A stretch of DNA of 43,255 nt from Bacillota bacterium (GCA_029555925.1 JAKPQU010000032.1:1-43255); one strand, 5' to 3'. Shown: positions 24,923 through 32,705, counted from the stretch's first letter. Program-made: numbers and translations. The notes: a model not told the origin generated them from the sequence alone.

Positions 24923-25543
24923 TTACCAGCCTCTGAATATGTTGGCAACTCCGCTTGCAATACCGCCTACTACTGAACCTACTGCGCCACCGATGAATTT
25001 GCCTACTGCGCTGCCGGCTATTCCGCCAAGGATTGCTCCTGCCACTGTTCCGATACCGGGGCAAATCATTGTTCCGAGTAATGCTCCGTTTGCGGCACCG
25101 CTCATTCCGCCTAGGACTGAACCAATACCGCCACCAAGATTGCCCATACCCTGAATTAACTGATCTGACTGAGGATAGTTTCCATCGCCATACATTGGCT
25201 GGAAACCGGGCATATAACCGGGACACATACCCATTCCAGGCATCATTCCACCCATCATTCCCATTCCGCCCATCATTCCCATTCCAGCCATCATTCCCAT
25301 TCCGCCCATCATCATGGGATTCATCATTCCAGGCATACCCATACCGCAACAACCGCCGGCCATTCCGCCCATCATCATCATCATCTGCATCATCTGCATC
25401 TGCATCTGAAGCATCTGAACCTGCTGTTGAAGCTGACGAATCTGCTGATGGTGCATCATATGGTGCATTCCGCCTCCAAACATCGGCGGCGGCATCATTG
25501 GAAACTGTGCATTAAAGGAAACTCCTACTCCTATTCCGAACAT
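24923..25543 (-). CDS. Met/Gly-rich glycine-zipper protein 1
   Basis: First of four paralogues (206 aa). Layout: short Gly/Phe start (MFGIGVGVSF); a His/Met/Gln helix (IRQLQQQVQMLQMQMQMMQ); a Met/Gly-rich block (GGCCGMGMPGMMNPMM and GMMGGM repeats); a conserved hinge (CPGYMPGF, PMYG, SDQLIQGMGNLGGG); and a C-terminal glycine zipper with GxxxG spacing, one Cys (MICPGIG) and the end NIFRGW. No signal peptide. The zipper resembles membrane-inserting or bacteriocin-like helices, but the protein is longer than usual for those. Strong CAGGAGG site, own promoter (25606-25635) and terminator. Function unknown; see findings. Confidence 0.85.
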   Translation of the reverse strand: MFGIGVGVSFNAQFPMMPPPMFGGGMHHMMHHQQIRQLQQQVQMLQMQMQMMQMMMMMGGMAGGCCGMGMPGMMNPMMMGGMGMMAGMGMMGGMGMMGGMMPGMGMCPGYMPGFQPMYGDGNYPQSDQLIQGMGNLGGGIGSVLGGMSGAANGALLGTMICPGIGTVAGAILGGIAGSAVGKFIGGAVGSVVGGIASGVANIFRGW

Positions 25544-25605
25544 AATAAAAACCTCCTGTTATTTTTCATAATTTTTTTAAATTTTTAAGTATTTTTTTTA
25601 CAAAT

Positions 25606-25635
25606 TTTATATCACGACAAATAAAAAAAAGTAAA
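25606..25635 (-). promoter_or_regulatory. Conserved promoter of glycine-zipper gene 1
   Basis: Minus strand -35 TTTACT (25630-25635), 18-nt spacer containing TGTCGTGA, -10 TATAAA (25606-25611) with an extended TG. The same parts and spacing occur before all four paralogues. The leader is about 55 nt. Confidence 0.8.
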
Positions 25636-25675
25636 GAGATTTTTTTAAAATTTTTCAAAAAAAATAAAAGAACTA

Positions 25676-25695
25676 CCCCGGAAGTATATTCCAGG
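25676..25695 (-). terminator. Probable terminator of glycine-zipper gene 2
   Basis: Minus strand stem CCTGGAA / TTCCGGGG with one bulged base and a small loop, then TAGTTC and a T-rich run (TTTTATTTTTTTT). Less regular than the terminators of the other copies. Confidence 0.55.
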
Positions 25696-25739
25696 ATAAT
25701 CCTCGTTATTTATTTACAATTACTTATTTTATAAAATTA

Positions 25740-26363
25740 TTACCAGCCTCTGAATATATTGGAAACTCCGCTTGCAATACCGCCTATTACGGAACCGACT
25801 GCTTTACCGAGGAATTTACCTACTGCACTGCCAGCTACTCCGCCTACCAGGGCTCCTGCAATTGTTCCGAGACCGGGACAAATAGCAGTTCCAATGGCTG
25901 CTCCGTACATGGCACCACCCATGCCACCTGCTATTGAACCAAGTCCGCCGCCAAGATTTCCCATACCCTGAATTAACTGGTCAGACTGTGAATATTGTCC
26001 GCCACCATACATCGGTTCAAATCCAGGCATATATCCGGGATACATTCCGCCCATGCCGCCCATCATCATCGGGTTCATCATACCCATGCCGCCCATCATG
26101 CCCATTCCGCCGCCCATCATACCGCTCATCATCGGATTCATCATGCCCGGCATACCCATTCCGCACATACCGCCGGCCATTCCGCCCATCATCTGCATCA
26201 TCTGCATCATCTGCATCTGCATCTGAAGCTGCTGAACCTGTTGCTGAAGTTGCTGAATCTGCTGCTGCTGCATCATATGATGCATACCGCCACCAATATG
26301 TGCCCTTTGCATCATCATCATCTGTTGTAAACCTATTCCTCCGATACCTATTGCATCTGCCAT
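25740..26363 (-). CDS. Met/Gly-rich glycine-zipper protein 2
   Basis: Second paralogue (207 aa). It starts MADAIGIGGIGLQQMMMMQ, unlike the MFGIG start of copies 1 and 3. Then a Gln-rich helix (QQIQQLQQQVQQLQMQMQMM), a Met/Gly block (GMCGMGMPGMMNPMM), the hinge PGYMPGFEPMYGGG, SDQLIQGMGNLGGG, and the zipper with AICPGLG and NIFRGW. The last ~90 residues are nearly identical to copy 4, so the two are the closest pair. A single Cys replaces the CC of copies 1 and 4, and the CPGYMPGF Cys is Tyr. CAGGAGG leader; own promoter. Opposite-strand frames are shadows of the repeats. Confidence 0.85.
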   Translation of the reverse strand: MADAIGIGGIGLQQMMMMQRAHIGGGMHHMMQQQQIQQLQQQVQQLQMQMQMMQMMQMMGGMAGGMCGMGMPGMMNPMMSGMMGGGMGMMGGMGMMNPMMMGGMGGMYPGYMPGFEPMYGGGQYSQSDQLIQGMGNLGGGLGSIAGGMGGAMYGAAIGTAICPGLGTIAGALVGGVAGSAVGKFLGKAVGSVIGGIASGVSNIFRGW

Positions 26364-26426
26364 AACTAAAACCTCCTGAATATTTGCATATTTTTTTACA
26401 AACTGTAAAATATTTTTACTTATAAT

Positions 26427-26456
26427 CTTATATCACGACAGAAAAAAAAAAGTAAA
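26427..26456 (-). promoter_or_regulatory. Conserved promoter of glycine-zipper gene 2
   Basis: TTTACT (26451-26456), 18-nt spacer containing TGTCGTGA, and TATAAG (26427-26432). Same spacing as the other three copies. The 371-bp gap 26364-26734 holds this promoter, simple repeats and the terminator of copy 3. Confidence 0.78.
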
Positions 26457-26481
26457 GGCTTTTTTTTGAAATTTTTTACAT

Positions 26482-26550
26482 TTTATAAATTTTATAAATT
26501 TTATAATACTTTGTAATACTTTGTAATACTTTGCAATACTTTATAAAACT
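26482..26550. repeat. AT-rich short tandem repeats
   Basis: Three TTTATAAA-type units (26482-26506) run into five 10-bp units of the TTGTAATACT type (26501-26550), the outer ones degenerate. Further GTAACATTTT-like repeats follow to 26580. No coding sense; probably slippage-prone spacer between cassettes. Confidence 0.7.
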
Positions 26551-26610
26551 GTAACATTTTGTAAAATTTTGTAACATTTTCTCTCTACAAAATTTTTACT
26601 TTCTCAAAAA

Positions 26611-26642
26611 AAATAAACCACGGATTTTTCCGGGGTTTATTT
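26611..26642 (-). terminator. Terminator of glycine-zipper gene 3
   Basis: A 14-bp stem with one mismatch (AAATAAACCCCGGA / TCCGTGGTTTATTT on the minus strand), 4-nt loop, followed by a T-run. Very similar to the terminator of copy 4, supporting cassette duplication. Confidence 0.85.
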
Positions 26643-26734
26643 AAAAAATAAATCATTCAAATAAATTGTTTCTACACAGGTTTCATCTAAAGCTTTATTT
26701 TATGCGGTTAAACATAACACTATTATATTCAAAA

Positions 26735-27625
26735 TTATTTCCAGCTTTTGAATATATTGGCAATTCCGAGTGCAATACCGCCTGCCAGGGAACCTGCTGC
26801 ACCACCGAAGAATTTACCCATTGCACTTCCTGCCATTCCGCCGAAGAGTGCTCCTGCAACTGTTCCGAGACCGGGGCACATCATAGTTCCAATGAGTGCT
26901 CCGTTTGCTGCGCCGCTCATACCGCCCAGGAAAGAACCGTAGCCTCCGCACAGGTTTCCCATATTCTGGATTAACTGGTCAGAACCTGCAAAACTTCCGC
27001 CGCCATAAATTGGCTGAAATCCTGCCATATATCCTGGATACATACCGGCCATCTGGCTGATGCCATTCATCATACCCATACCGCCCAGCATAGTCACACC
27101 GCTCATGCCTGCCAGCGGGCTGCCAATCATGCCGCCTCCCATACCTACAGAACCGAGTCCCATGCCCATACTGTTAAATGGACTGCCAATCATGCCGCCT
27201 CCAACACCCTGCAGACCGAGTCCCATACTCATATCGCTGAATGGACTGCCAATCATGCCACCTCCCATACCTGTCAGACCGAGACCAATACTCTCATTAA
27301 CTGAGCCTGCCAGCGGGCTGCCAATCATGCCGCCTCCCATACCTTGGAAACCGAGTCCTGTTATCTGCGGCATTCCCATCATGCCGCTCATCAGCGGATT
27401 CATCTGACTGTATGAACCAGTACCGCACATATTCCCTGCCATTGAACCCAGCTGACTCATAAGCTGCATTACCTGCAGTTGCAATTTAAGTATCTGAACC
27501 TTCTGTTGAAGCTGCTGAAGCTGCTGCTGATATGAAGTGCTCGTAGTACTACCGGACGTTGTTTGCTGCATCGTTGGATACTGACTATTTACAGAAATCG
27601 ACATTGACATTCCTATACCGAACAT
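26735..27625 (-). CDS. Met/Gly-rich glycine-zipper protein 3 (expanded copy)
   Basis: Third paralogue and the longest, 296 aa. Start MFGIGMSMSISV, then a Gln-rich coil (YQQQLQQLQQKVQILKLQLQ). The Met/Gly block is replaced by an internal repeat: MGGGMIGSP occurs four times with GLGL between copies, 63 or 72 bp apart (27118-27360). Downstream: CGTGS Cys, PGYMAGFQPIYGGG, SDQLIQNMGNLCGG (Cys inside the NLGGG motif), MMCPGLG and the end NIFKSWK instead of NIFRGW. The most divergent member, so it shows which parts are constrained: the coil, the PGYMxGFxPxYG hinge, SDQLIQ and the zipper. CAGGAGGTTTTATT leader, own promoter and terminator. Confidence 0.85.
   Translation of the reverse strand: MFGIGMSMSISVNSQYPTMQQTTSGSTTSTSYQQQLQQLQQKVQILKLQLQVMQLMSQLGSMAGNMCGTGSYSQMNPLMSGMMGMPQITGLGFQGMGGGMIGSPLAGSVNESIGLGLTGMGGGMIGSPFSDMSMGLGLQGVGGGMIGSPFNSMGMGLGSVGMGGGMIGSPLAGMSGVTMLGGMGMMNGISQMAGMYPGYMAGFQPIYGGGSFAGSDQLIQNMGNLCGGYGSFLGGMSGAANGALIGTMMCPGLGTVAGALFGGMAGSAMGKFFGGAAGSLAGGIALGIANIFKSWK
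27118..27360 (-). repeat. 63-bp coding minisatellite in glycine-zipper gene 3
   Basis: The sequence CTGCCAATCATGCC recurs at 27120, 27183, 27246 and 27318, giving periods of 63, 63 and 72 bp, all multiples of three. It encodes four GGGMIGSP units. Likely a recombination-driven, frame-preserving expansion. Confidence 0.85.
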
Positions 27626-27686
27626 AATAAAACCTCCTGAGTTTTTCCATATTTTTCATAAACTGTAAAATATTTCTACTTATAAA

Positions 27687-27716
27687 TTTATATCACGACA
27701 GGGATAAAAAAGTAAA
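27687..27716 (-). promoter_or_regulatory. Conserved promoter of glycine-zipper gene 3
   Basis: TTTACT (27711-27716), 18-nt spacer with TGTCGTGA, TATAAA (27687-27692). A block around CTGTAAAATATTT just downstream is also shared with copy 2. Confidence 0.8.
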
Positions 27717-27799
27717 GGCTTTTATAAAAAGTTTTCAGTGATTTCCAAATTTATTTAACGATTTTCTTACAGAAAAACTTTTATTAATTTGCAACAAAA

Positions 27800-27834
27800 A
27801 AATAAACCCCGGATTTTTTCTCCGGGGTTTATTT
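27800..27834 (-). terminator. Terminator of glycine-zipper gene 4
   Basis: A perfect 14-bp stem, AAATAAACCCCGGA with its complement, 7-nt loop and T-run on the minus strand. Confidence 0.88.
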
Positions 27835-27845
27835 TATAACATTGA

Positions 27846-28475
27846 CTACCAGCCTCTGAAGATATTGGAAACTCCGCTGGCAATTCCTCCGATTACAGAA
27901 CCAACTGCTTTACCGAGGAATTTACCTACTGCACTGCCTGCCACTCCACCTATAAGTGCTCCGGCAATTGTTCCGAGACCGGGGCATATAGCAGTTCCTA
28001 GGGCTGCTCCGTACATTGCACCGCCCATACCTCCTGCTATAGAACCGATACCGCCGCCAAGATTTCCCATACCCTGGATTAACTGATCGGACTGAGGATA
28101 CATTCCGCCACCATACATCGGTTCAAATCCGGGCATATATCCGGGACACATACCCATACCTGGCATCATTCCCATTCCGCCCATCATCATCGGGTTCATC
28201 ATTCCCATTCCGCCCATCATCGGGTTCATCATTCCGCCCATCATCATTGGGTTCATCATTCCCGGCATACCCATTCCGCAACAACCGCCGGCCATTCCGC
28301 CCATCATCATCATCATCTGCATCATCTGCATCTGCATCCGAAGCTGCTGAACCTGCTGTTGAAGCATCTGAATCTGCTGCTGCTGCATGTGATGAATAAG
28401 TCCGCCACCAAAAGGTGGAAAATGCGGATGAATATGTGGCTGTGGTGTAAATCCATATACCATTCTGGCTACCAT
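27846..28475 (-). CDS. Met/Gly-rich glycine-zipper protein 4
   Basis: Fourth paralogue, 209 aa from the ATG at 28475 (MVARMVYGFTPQ). An upstream in-frame ATG at 28499 is not used, because GGAGGTTTTTATT sits 7 nt before 28475, exactly as in the other copies. Gln/Met coil, Met block with CC (GGCCGMGMPG) and MMNPMM repeats, GMCPGYMPGFEPMYGGG hinge, SDQLIQGMGNLGGG, zipper with AICPGLG, end NIFRGW. The C-terminal ~90 residues are almost the same as copy 2; the Met block is like copy 1. First of the four in transcription direction, with its own promoter at 28528-28557. Confidence 0.85.
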   Translation of the reverse strand: MVARMVYGFTPQPHIHPHFPPFGGGLIHHMQQQQIQMLQQQVQQLRMQMQMMQMMMMMGGMAGGCCGMGMPGMMNPMMMGGMMNPMMGGMGMMNPMMMGGMGMMPGMGMCPGYMPGFEPMYGGGMYPQSDQLIQGMGNLGGGIGSIAGGMGGAMYGAALGTAICPGLGTIAGALIGGVAGSAVGKFLGKAVGSVIGGIASGVSNIFRGW

Positions 28476-28527
28476 AATAAAAACCTCCGTTATTATCAAA
28501 TTTTTAATGTATTCAACTTTTACAACA

Positions 28528-28557
28528 TTTATATCACGACAATTTAAAAAAAGTAAA
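28528..28557 (-). promoter_or_regulatory. Conserved promoter of glycine-zipper gene 4
   Basis: TTTACT (28552-28557), 18-nt spacer with TGTCGTGA, TATAAA (28528-28533). It faces away from the radical SAM gene at 28687; the two promoters are about 95 bp apart. Confidence 0.8.
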
Positions 28558-28651
28558 TAGACATTATATAATATTTTTTTATTTTTTTTAAATATCTTCT
28601 ATAAGGAGGCACCAGAAAGTTTTCAAAGGATTGCATAAAAACAATATCCCA

Positions 28652-28680
28652 TTCACTTTTCACTAATTAAATGATAAAAT
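28652..28680 (+). promoter_or_regulatory. Predicted promoter giving a leaderless radical SAM mRNA
   Basis: TTCACT (28652-28657), 17-nt spacer ending TGA, TAAAAT (28675-28680). The start codon is only 6 nt past the -10, so transcription would begin at or beside the ATG. No Shine-Dalgarno exists. Confidence 0.6.
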
Positions 28681-28686
28681 ATAGAA

Positions 28687-30318
28687 ATGAAAAATAAAAT
28701 CATTTTAACAAATTACAACGGTATTTCTACGGAACTATTCAGTCTTATGCCTGACAATGGCCTTGCCACACTGGCATCATTTCTTATTTCCATAGGGTAT
28801 GAACCTTTAATACTTGATTATGTTACGACAGATATATTCAGGACATTTTTTACGGAAAAAACAAAAGGAATAATAAAAGAAATTTACAGATTAAATAACA
28901 ATCTATACGAAGATAAAGCCATAAAAAAAATGAATGACCTGAAAATATTGTTCAATGAGATTATAAAAGAAAGAGAATATAAAATAGCAGATGAATTAAT
29001 GAGATATATAAAAAAATTCAATGCTCCTCTTATTGGTTTTAAGCTATGGGAAGGTGAGGGATTTCACGGTTCAGTCAGAATTGCAGAGGAAATAAAAAAA
29101 TATCTGCCACAGGTGACTACCGTTGCAGGAGGCCCCCATGTGGACATGTATGGTACGCATATACTGGAACATACATCAGGTTTCGATTTTCTCATATATG
29201 GAGAAGGAGAAATTGCTCTCGGTGAATTAATAGCCTATGGTGAAGGTAAAAAAAATCTGAAAACCATACCAAATCTCATATATAGAGAAGGACATGCCAT
29301 CAAAAAAAACCCGGTCCGGTTTATGAGTAATATAGAAGAAATTCCTCGTCCTGTTTACGATGAAGACATATATCCCGCAATGAAAGGAAACAAAAAAATA
29401 AAGGCTTTTCTTATAGAAGAAAGTCGTGGCTGCCCCAATAAATGTAAATTCTGTATACATCCGAGAAAGAGCGGTTCTCTATGGAGATCTAAAAATCCGA
29501 AAAGAGTGGTAGATGAAATAGAAAAATCTCCTTCTGTAACAGTAAGATTAACCGGTTCAAACCCGCCTCCCGGATTACTTACGTCCATATCGGAAGAAAT
29601 ACTTGCGAGAAATCTCTCTGTAAATTATTCTACCTTCGGCCATGCAAGGAATTTTCCGTCGGAAGATTATAAATTAATGAGAAAATCAGGTTGCAGAGCC
29701 ATGGCTTTCGGTATTGAATCCGGTTCACAGTATATACTTGATAAAGCCATAGGCAAAGATATTTCGGCAGAACAGGCAAAATCTGCTCTGAAAGCCTCAA
29801 AAGAGGCAGGTATTTATACGATAGCAAGTGTGATAGTACCGTCACCTTATGATACGGAAGAAACTATAAAAGAAACCCTGCAGTTTCTTTTAGATGCCAG
29901 TCCTGACTCAGTAACGGCTCAATTTGCCATACTCACACCCAATACCGAATGGTGGGACAATCCGGAGAAATATGCTTTTCATTTTAAAGACAGAGAAGCT
30001 CTCAGAAAAAAACTCATGTTAAGAAATCCTCCTACCTTATTGCCTGCTCCTCTGTGGGAAAGAATCCATTATAAATTAAATAATATGAGTGACAGGGATA
30101 TAATCAAAACAACGGGAACTTTTATAAGAGAGTTACAGGCCGGCGGTATTGCTCATGGAATGAGCGATTTTCACACAATACTGGCCATTTCAGGTAAAAA
30201 AGATATAAAAGATTTAAAAGAAAAAAGTGAAAAAGCATTTAGAGAAGGGGATATGGAGCAGATTACAGATATAGTAAGTGCTATAAATGAACATATTCTT
30301 GTGAATCATAATTTATAG
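28687..30318 (+). CDS. Cobalamin-binding-type radical SAM protein (first of pair)
   Basis: A 543-aa protein of the B12-binding/radical SAM type. The N-terminal ~215 residues form a Rossmann-like B12-type domain (SLMPDNGLATLASFLISIGY, VAGGPHVDMYG, LIYGEGEIALGEL), though the usual DxHxxG cobalamin ligand motif is not evident. The cluster motif CPNKCKFC starts at Cys249, followed by the TIM-barrel (RLTGSNPP, GIESGSQYILDKAIGKD). Members methylate unreactive carbons or rearrange substrates; function cannot be read from sequence. Divergent from glycine-zipper gene 4. Probably leaderless (see promoter). Followed by a second such gene 84 bp on. Confidence 0.82.
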   Translation: MKNKIILTNYNGISTELFSLMPDNGLATLASFLISIGYEPLILDYVTTDIFRTFFTEKTKGIIKEIYRLNNNLYEDKAIKKMNDLKILFNEIIKEREYKIADELMRYIKKFNAPLIGFKLWEGEGFHGSVRIAEEIKKYLPQVTTVAGGPHVDMYGTHILEHTSGFDFLIYGEGEIALGELIAYGEGKKNLKTIPNLIYREGHAIKKNPVRFMSNIEEIPRPVYDEDIYPAMKGNKKIKAFLIEESRGCPNKCKFCIHPRKSGSLWRSKNPKRVVDEIEKSPSVTVRLTGSNPPPGLLTSISEEILARNLSVNYSTFGHARNFPSEDYKLMRKSGCRAMAFGIESGSQYILDKAIGKDISAEQAKSALKASKEAGIYTIASVIVPSPYDTEETIKETLQFLLDASPDSVTAQFAILTPNTEWWDNPEKYAFHFKDREALRKKLMLRNPPTLLPAPLWERIHYKLNNMSDRDIIKTTGTFIRELQAGGIAHGMSDFHTILAISGKKDIKDLKEKSEKAFREGDMEQITDIVSAINEHILVNHNL

Positions 30319-30324
30319 TCAACA

Positions 30325-30381
30325 GTGAGTGGTGAGTGGAACAGACAGAATTTGACTCATGACTCACGGTTCACGACTTAC
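30325..30381. repeat. Opposed heptamer arrays between the radical SAM genes
   Basis: Two GTGAGTG units (30325-30338) are followed 15 bp later by four units of the complement sense (GACTCAT, GACTCAC, GGTTCAC, GACTTAC; 30354-30381), so the RNA could fold back. The word AGTGGAACAGA also recurs on both sides. Confidence 0.7.
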
Positions 30382-30401
30382 CAGACAGGGAGTGGAACAG
30401 A

Positions 30402-31826
30402 ATGATATATGAATCTGAAAAACTGGATTGCCTTTTCCTGCATATACCAAAAAGTACAGAGAAAAACTCAACTATACTTATTATGCCTATGGGCATAATT
30501 GCCCTCTGTGACAGATTGTTTAAAAAAGGTATAAAATCAAAAATTCTTAATCCTGTAATCAGTAAAATAGAAAATCCTGATTTTTCACTCATAGAATATT
30601 TAAAACATACAGAAACAAAGATTGCCTGTATCTCTCTTCACTGGCATCCCACCTCTTACAATGTTATGGAAACAGTAAAGGAAATAAAAAAGCATATCCC
30701 ATCCATATATACAGTTCTGGGAGGCTTCACAGCAACATTTTTTCATGAAGAGATAATGAAATATTTTCCGGACGTAGATTTTATTATAAGAGGAGACTCG
30801 GAAATCCCACTTTCCGAACTTTCAGAAACACTCATGGGCAGAAAAAATGTAGAATTTAAAGATATACCTAACCTGACCTGGAGAGAAGGAAATAATATAA
30901 AGGTAAATCCGCAGAGTTACCGGATAAATCAGGAAATTTTTGATAATCTATATTACGGGAATCTGGATCTTATATATGACAGAAATCTTAACCTGAAAGG
31001 CATGTGGACTGTTGATAATTCTATGACAAAAAGAGAGGCATATAAAGCAATAGCTTTCTCGGGGAATAAAAAATATTTCTTCTACAATCCTGGGAGAGGA
31101 TGCCCTGTAAACTGTTCTTTCTGCGGCGGAGGAGCTACAGGGCAGAATATACTCAACGGGAGGGATTGTGTAATATATAAATCCCATGACAGTGTTCTAA
31201 GAGATATAAAAGGAGCATTAAATTTTCATATAACCAATCTTTATATCTGTTTTGATCCCTGGCCGTCTTCTACAGACTATTACATAGAATTATTTGAAAA
31301 AATAAAGAGAGATAATATAGAAATAAACATAAATTTTGAGAACTGGCAATTACCGGAAAAAAGCTTTATTGATTCTTTTAAAAGAAATCTGCTTCCTGAT
31401 TCGGAGATTATACTTTCCCCCGACACAGGTTCTGACAGAGTAAGAAAATATAATAAAGGACATTATTACTCAACAGATAAGCTCATAGAAACCATTGATT
31501 ATATGCATTCCCGGAGGATCAACACAAGTGTATATTTTACGGCAGGTCTTCCCGGTGAGACTATGGAAGATGTATATGAGACAAAAACTCTGATAACATA
31601 TCTCAGAAAAAACTATAACAGTAAAATATATATTTTCCAGTGTGAAACAGAACCTTTGTCACCGATGTATCTTTACCCGGAAAAATTTGGCATCAAACTG
31701 AAGAGAAAATCCTTTATGGATTTTTACAATCACCATAACAACCGGACAGTGTTAGGTTATTCTACAGATTACTTTACAGAAGATCAAATAATAGAACTCA
31801 TAAAAATGCTTGAAAAATTTGCCTGA
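30402..31826 (+). CDS. Cobalamin-binding-type radical SAM protein (second of pair)
   Basis: A 474-aa B12-type radical SAM protein. N-terminal domain to about 185: GIIALCDRLFKKGIKSKIL, ISLHWHPTSYNVMETVKEIKK (the position of a B12-binding loop), VLGGFTATFFHEEIM and FIIRGDSEIPLSEL. Cluster motif CPVNCSFCGGG near residue 233, with barrel motifs LSPDTGSDRVRKYNKG and TAGLPGETMEDVYET. Only general resemblance to the gene before, so it is not a recent duplicate. GGGAG lies upstream. The pair is likely co-transcribed. The substrate is unknown; proximity to the glycine-zipper cassettes is the only clue. Confidence 0.8.
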   Translation: MIYESEKLDCLFLHIPKSTEKNSTILIMPMGIIALCDRLFKKGIKSKILNPVISKIENPDFSLIEYLKHTETKIACISLHWHPTSYNVMETVKEIKKHIPSIYTVLGGFTATFFHEEIMKYFPDVDFIIRGDSEIPLSELSETLMGRKNVEFKDIPNLTWREGNNIKVNPQSYRINQEIFDNLYYGNLDLIYDRNLNLKGMWTVDNSMTKREAYKAIAFSGNKKYFFYNPGRGCPVNCSFCGGGATGQNILNGRDCVIYKSHDSVLRDIKGALNFHITNLYICFDPWPSSTDYYIELFEKIKRDNIEININFENWQLPEKSFIDSFKRNLLPDSEIILSPDTGSDRVRKYNKGHYYSTDKLIETIDYMHSRRINTSVYFTAGLPGETMEDVYETKTLITYLRKNYNSKIYIFQCETEPLSPMYLYPEKFGIKLKRKSFMDFYNHHNNRTVLGYSTDYFTEDQIIELIKMLEKFA

Positions 31827-31932
31827 TTTAAAAAGGATATTGTATAAAGAGATAGAAAATTTTAATTAGATAGAGTGAAAAGAATAGGACGACTCACGAC
31901 TCACTATTTCTGAGCAATACGGGGTTAAAAAA

Positions 31933-32610
31933 ATGGATAAAATCATATTAATAATAATGTTATTCCCTGTTATTTTACTCTCTCTCATAATACATGAAAT
32001 TGCCCACGGGAAGATGGCTTTTTTCCGGGGAGATCCCAGTGCTTTTTATGAGAACAGATTATCTTTCAATCCTCTGTTACATCTGGATCCGATGGGTTCA
32101 CTTCTGATGGCAGGAACACTGTTTTTTTCTGTTATTGCTACAGCAGTGACGGGAATGAATTTTATAGTCTGTCTCGGATGGGCAAAACCTGTCCCTGTAA
32201 GGGAAGAGAATTTCTCAAATTCCCGTCTCGATCTTATACTTGTGTCACTTGCAGGACCTGCAAGCAATTTTCTCCTGGCCTTTATTGCAGGTATTCCATT
32301 TCAAATCGGTCTCATGAGAGTACCTCAGAGTGATTTCTTTTCAGAAGGAATTGTATCACTGTTTTTATATCTTATCGTAAATGTGAATATAGTGCTCGGA
32401 ATATTCAATCTCTTCCCCCTTCCTCCGCTGGACGGGTCAAAGATTTTATCCACTTTTCTTCCTGAGAAATACGAGCAGATGATAAAATTCCCATCCAGAA
32501 ATACTATGATAATAACTATGGTTGTAACAATATTACTCATAAACTGGGGAGGATTTTCAGAATTAATAAGGTTTTTTATAAATTTATTTACCAATATTGC
32601 GGGCAATTAA
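31933..32610 (+). CDS. M50-family site-2 protease (rhomboid-unrelated, membrane zinc peptidase)
   Basis: A 225-aa membrane metallopeptidase of the M50B group. Zinc motif HEIAH at residues 21-25 in the first membrane helix and the third ligand in NLFPLPPLDGSKIL (Asp167) in a later helix. Between them, the LDPMGSLL and GWAKPVPVRE segments are typical of the minimal SpoIVFB/YwhC-like forms, which lack a PDZ domain. In many bacteria this gene type sits directly before scpA, as it does here. It cuts membrane-embedded substrates. Weak ribosome site (GGGG). Confidence 0.88.
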   Translation: MDKIILIIMLFPVILLSLIIHEIAHGKMAFFRGDPSAFYENRLSFNPLLHLDPMGSLLMAGTLFFSVIATAVTGMNFIVCLGWAKPVPVREENFSNSRLDLILVSLAGPASNFLLAFIAGIPFQIGLMRVPQSDFFSEGIVSLFLYLIVNVNIVLGIFNLFPLPPLDGSKILSTFLPEKYEQMIKFPSRNTMIITMVVTILLINWGGFSELIRFFINLFTNIAGN

Positions 32611-32667
32611 TGATATGAGAAGTGACACGGCCAATACAAAAGCAACATATATAAATAATGCTCTCTC

Positions 32668-32695
32668 GTTACACGTTACACGTTGCACGTCACGA
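32668..32695. repeat. Heptamer array before scpA (4 units)
   Basis: GTTACAC twice, then GTTGCAC and GTCACGA, all in phase. Reading through it in frame would add 16 residues to ScpA, but the conserved start and AAAGG lie after it. Confidence 0.75.
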
Positions 32696-32705
32696 AAGGC
32701 TGACT

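Noticed and set aside
25995..26330. Plus-strand His-rich reading frame
   Set aside because: It is the antisense shadow of the Met/Gly codons of zipper gene 2; no ribosome site and no independent conservation.
28121..28132. tRNA T-loop-like GGTTCAAATCC
   Set aside because: It lies within zipper gene 4 (and 2), coding for part of the GFEP hinge; no acceptor stem or anticodon arm surrounds it.
24923..28475. Class II bacteriocin or circular bacteriocin precursors
   Set aside because: The C-terminal zipper and terminal Trp are suggestive, but no cognate peptidase, immunity gene or short leader is present; kept only as one possibility in the main finding.
32658..32705. N-terminal extension of ScpA
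   Set aside because: The extra 16 codons are translated heptamer array, and kleisin homologues start at MSYNVKLEIFEGP.
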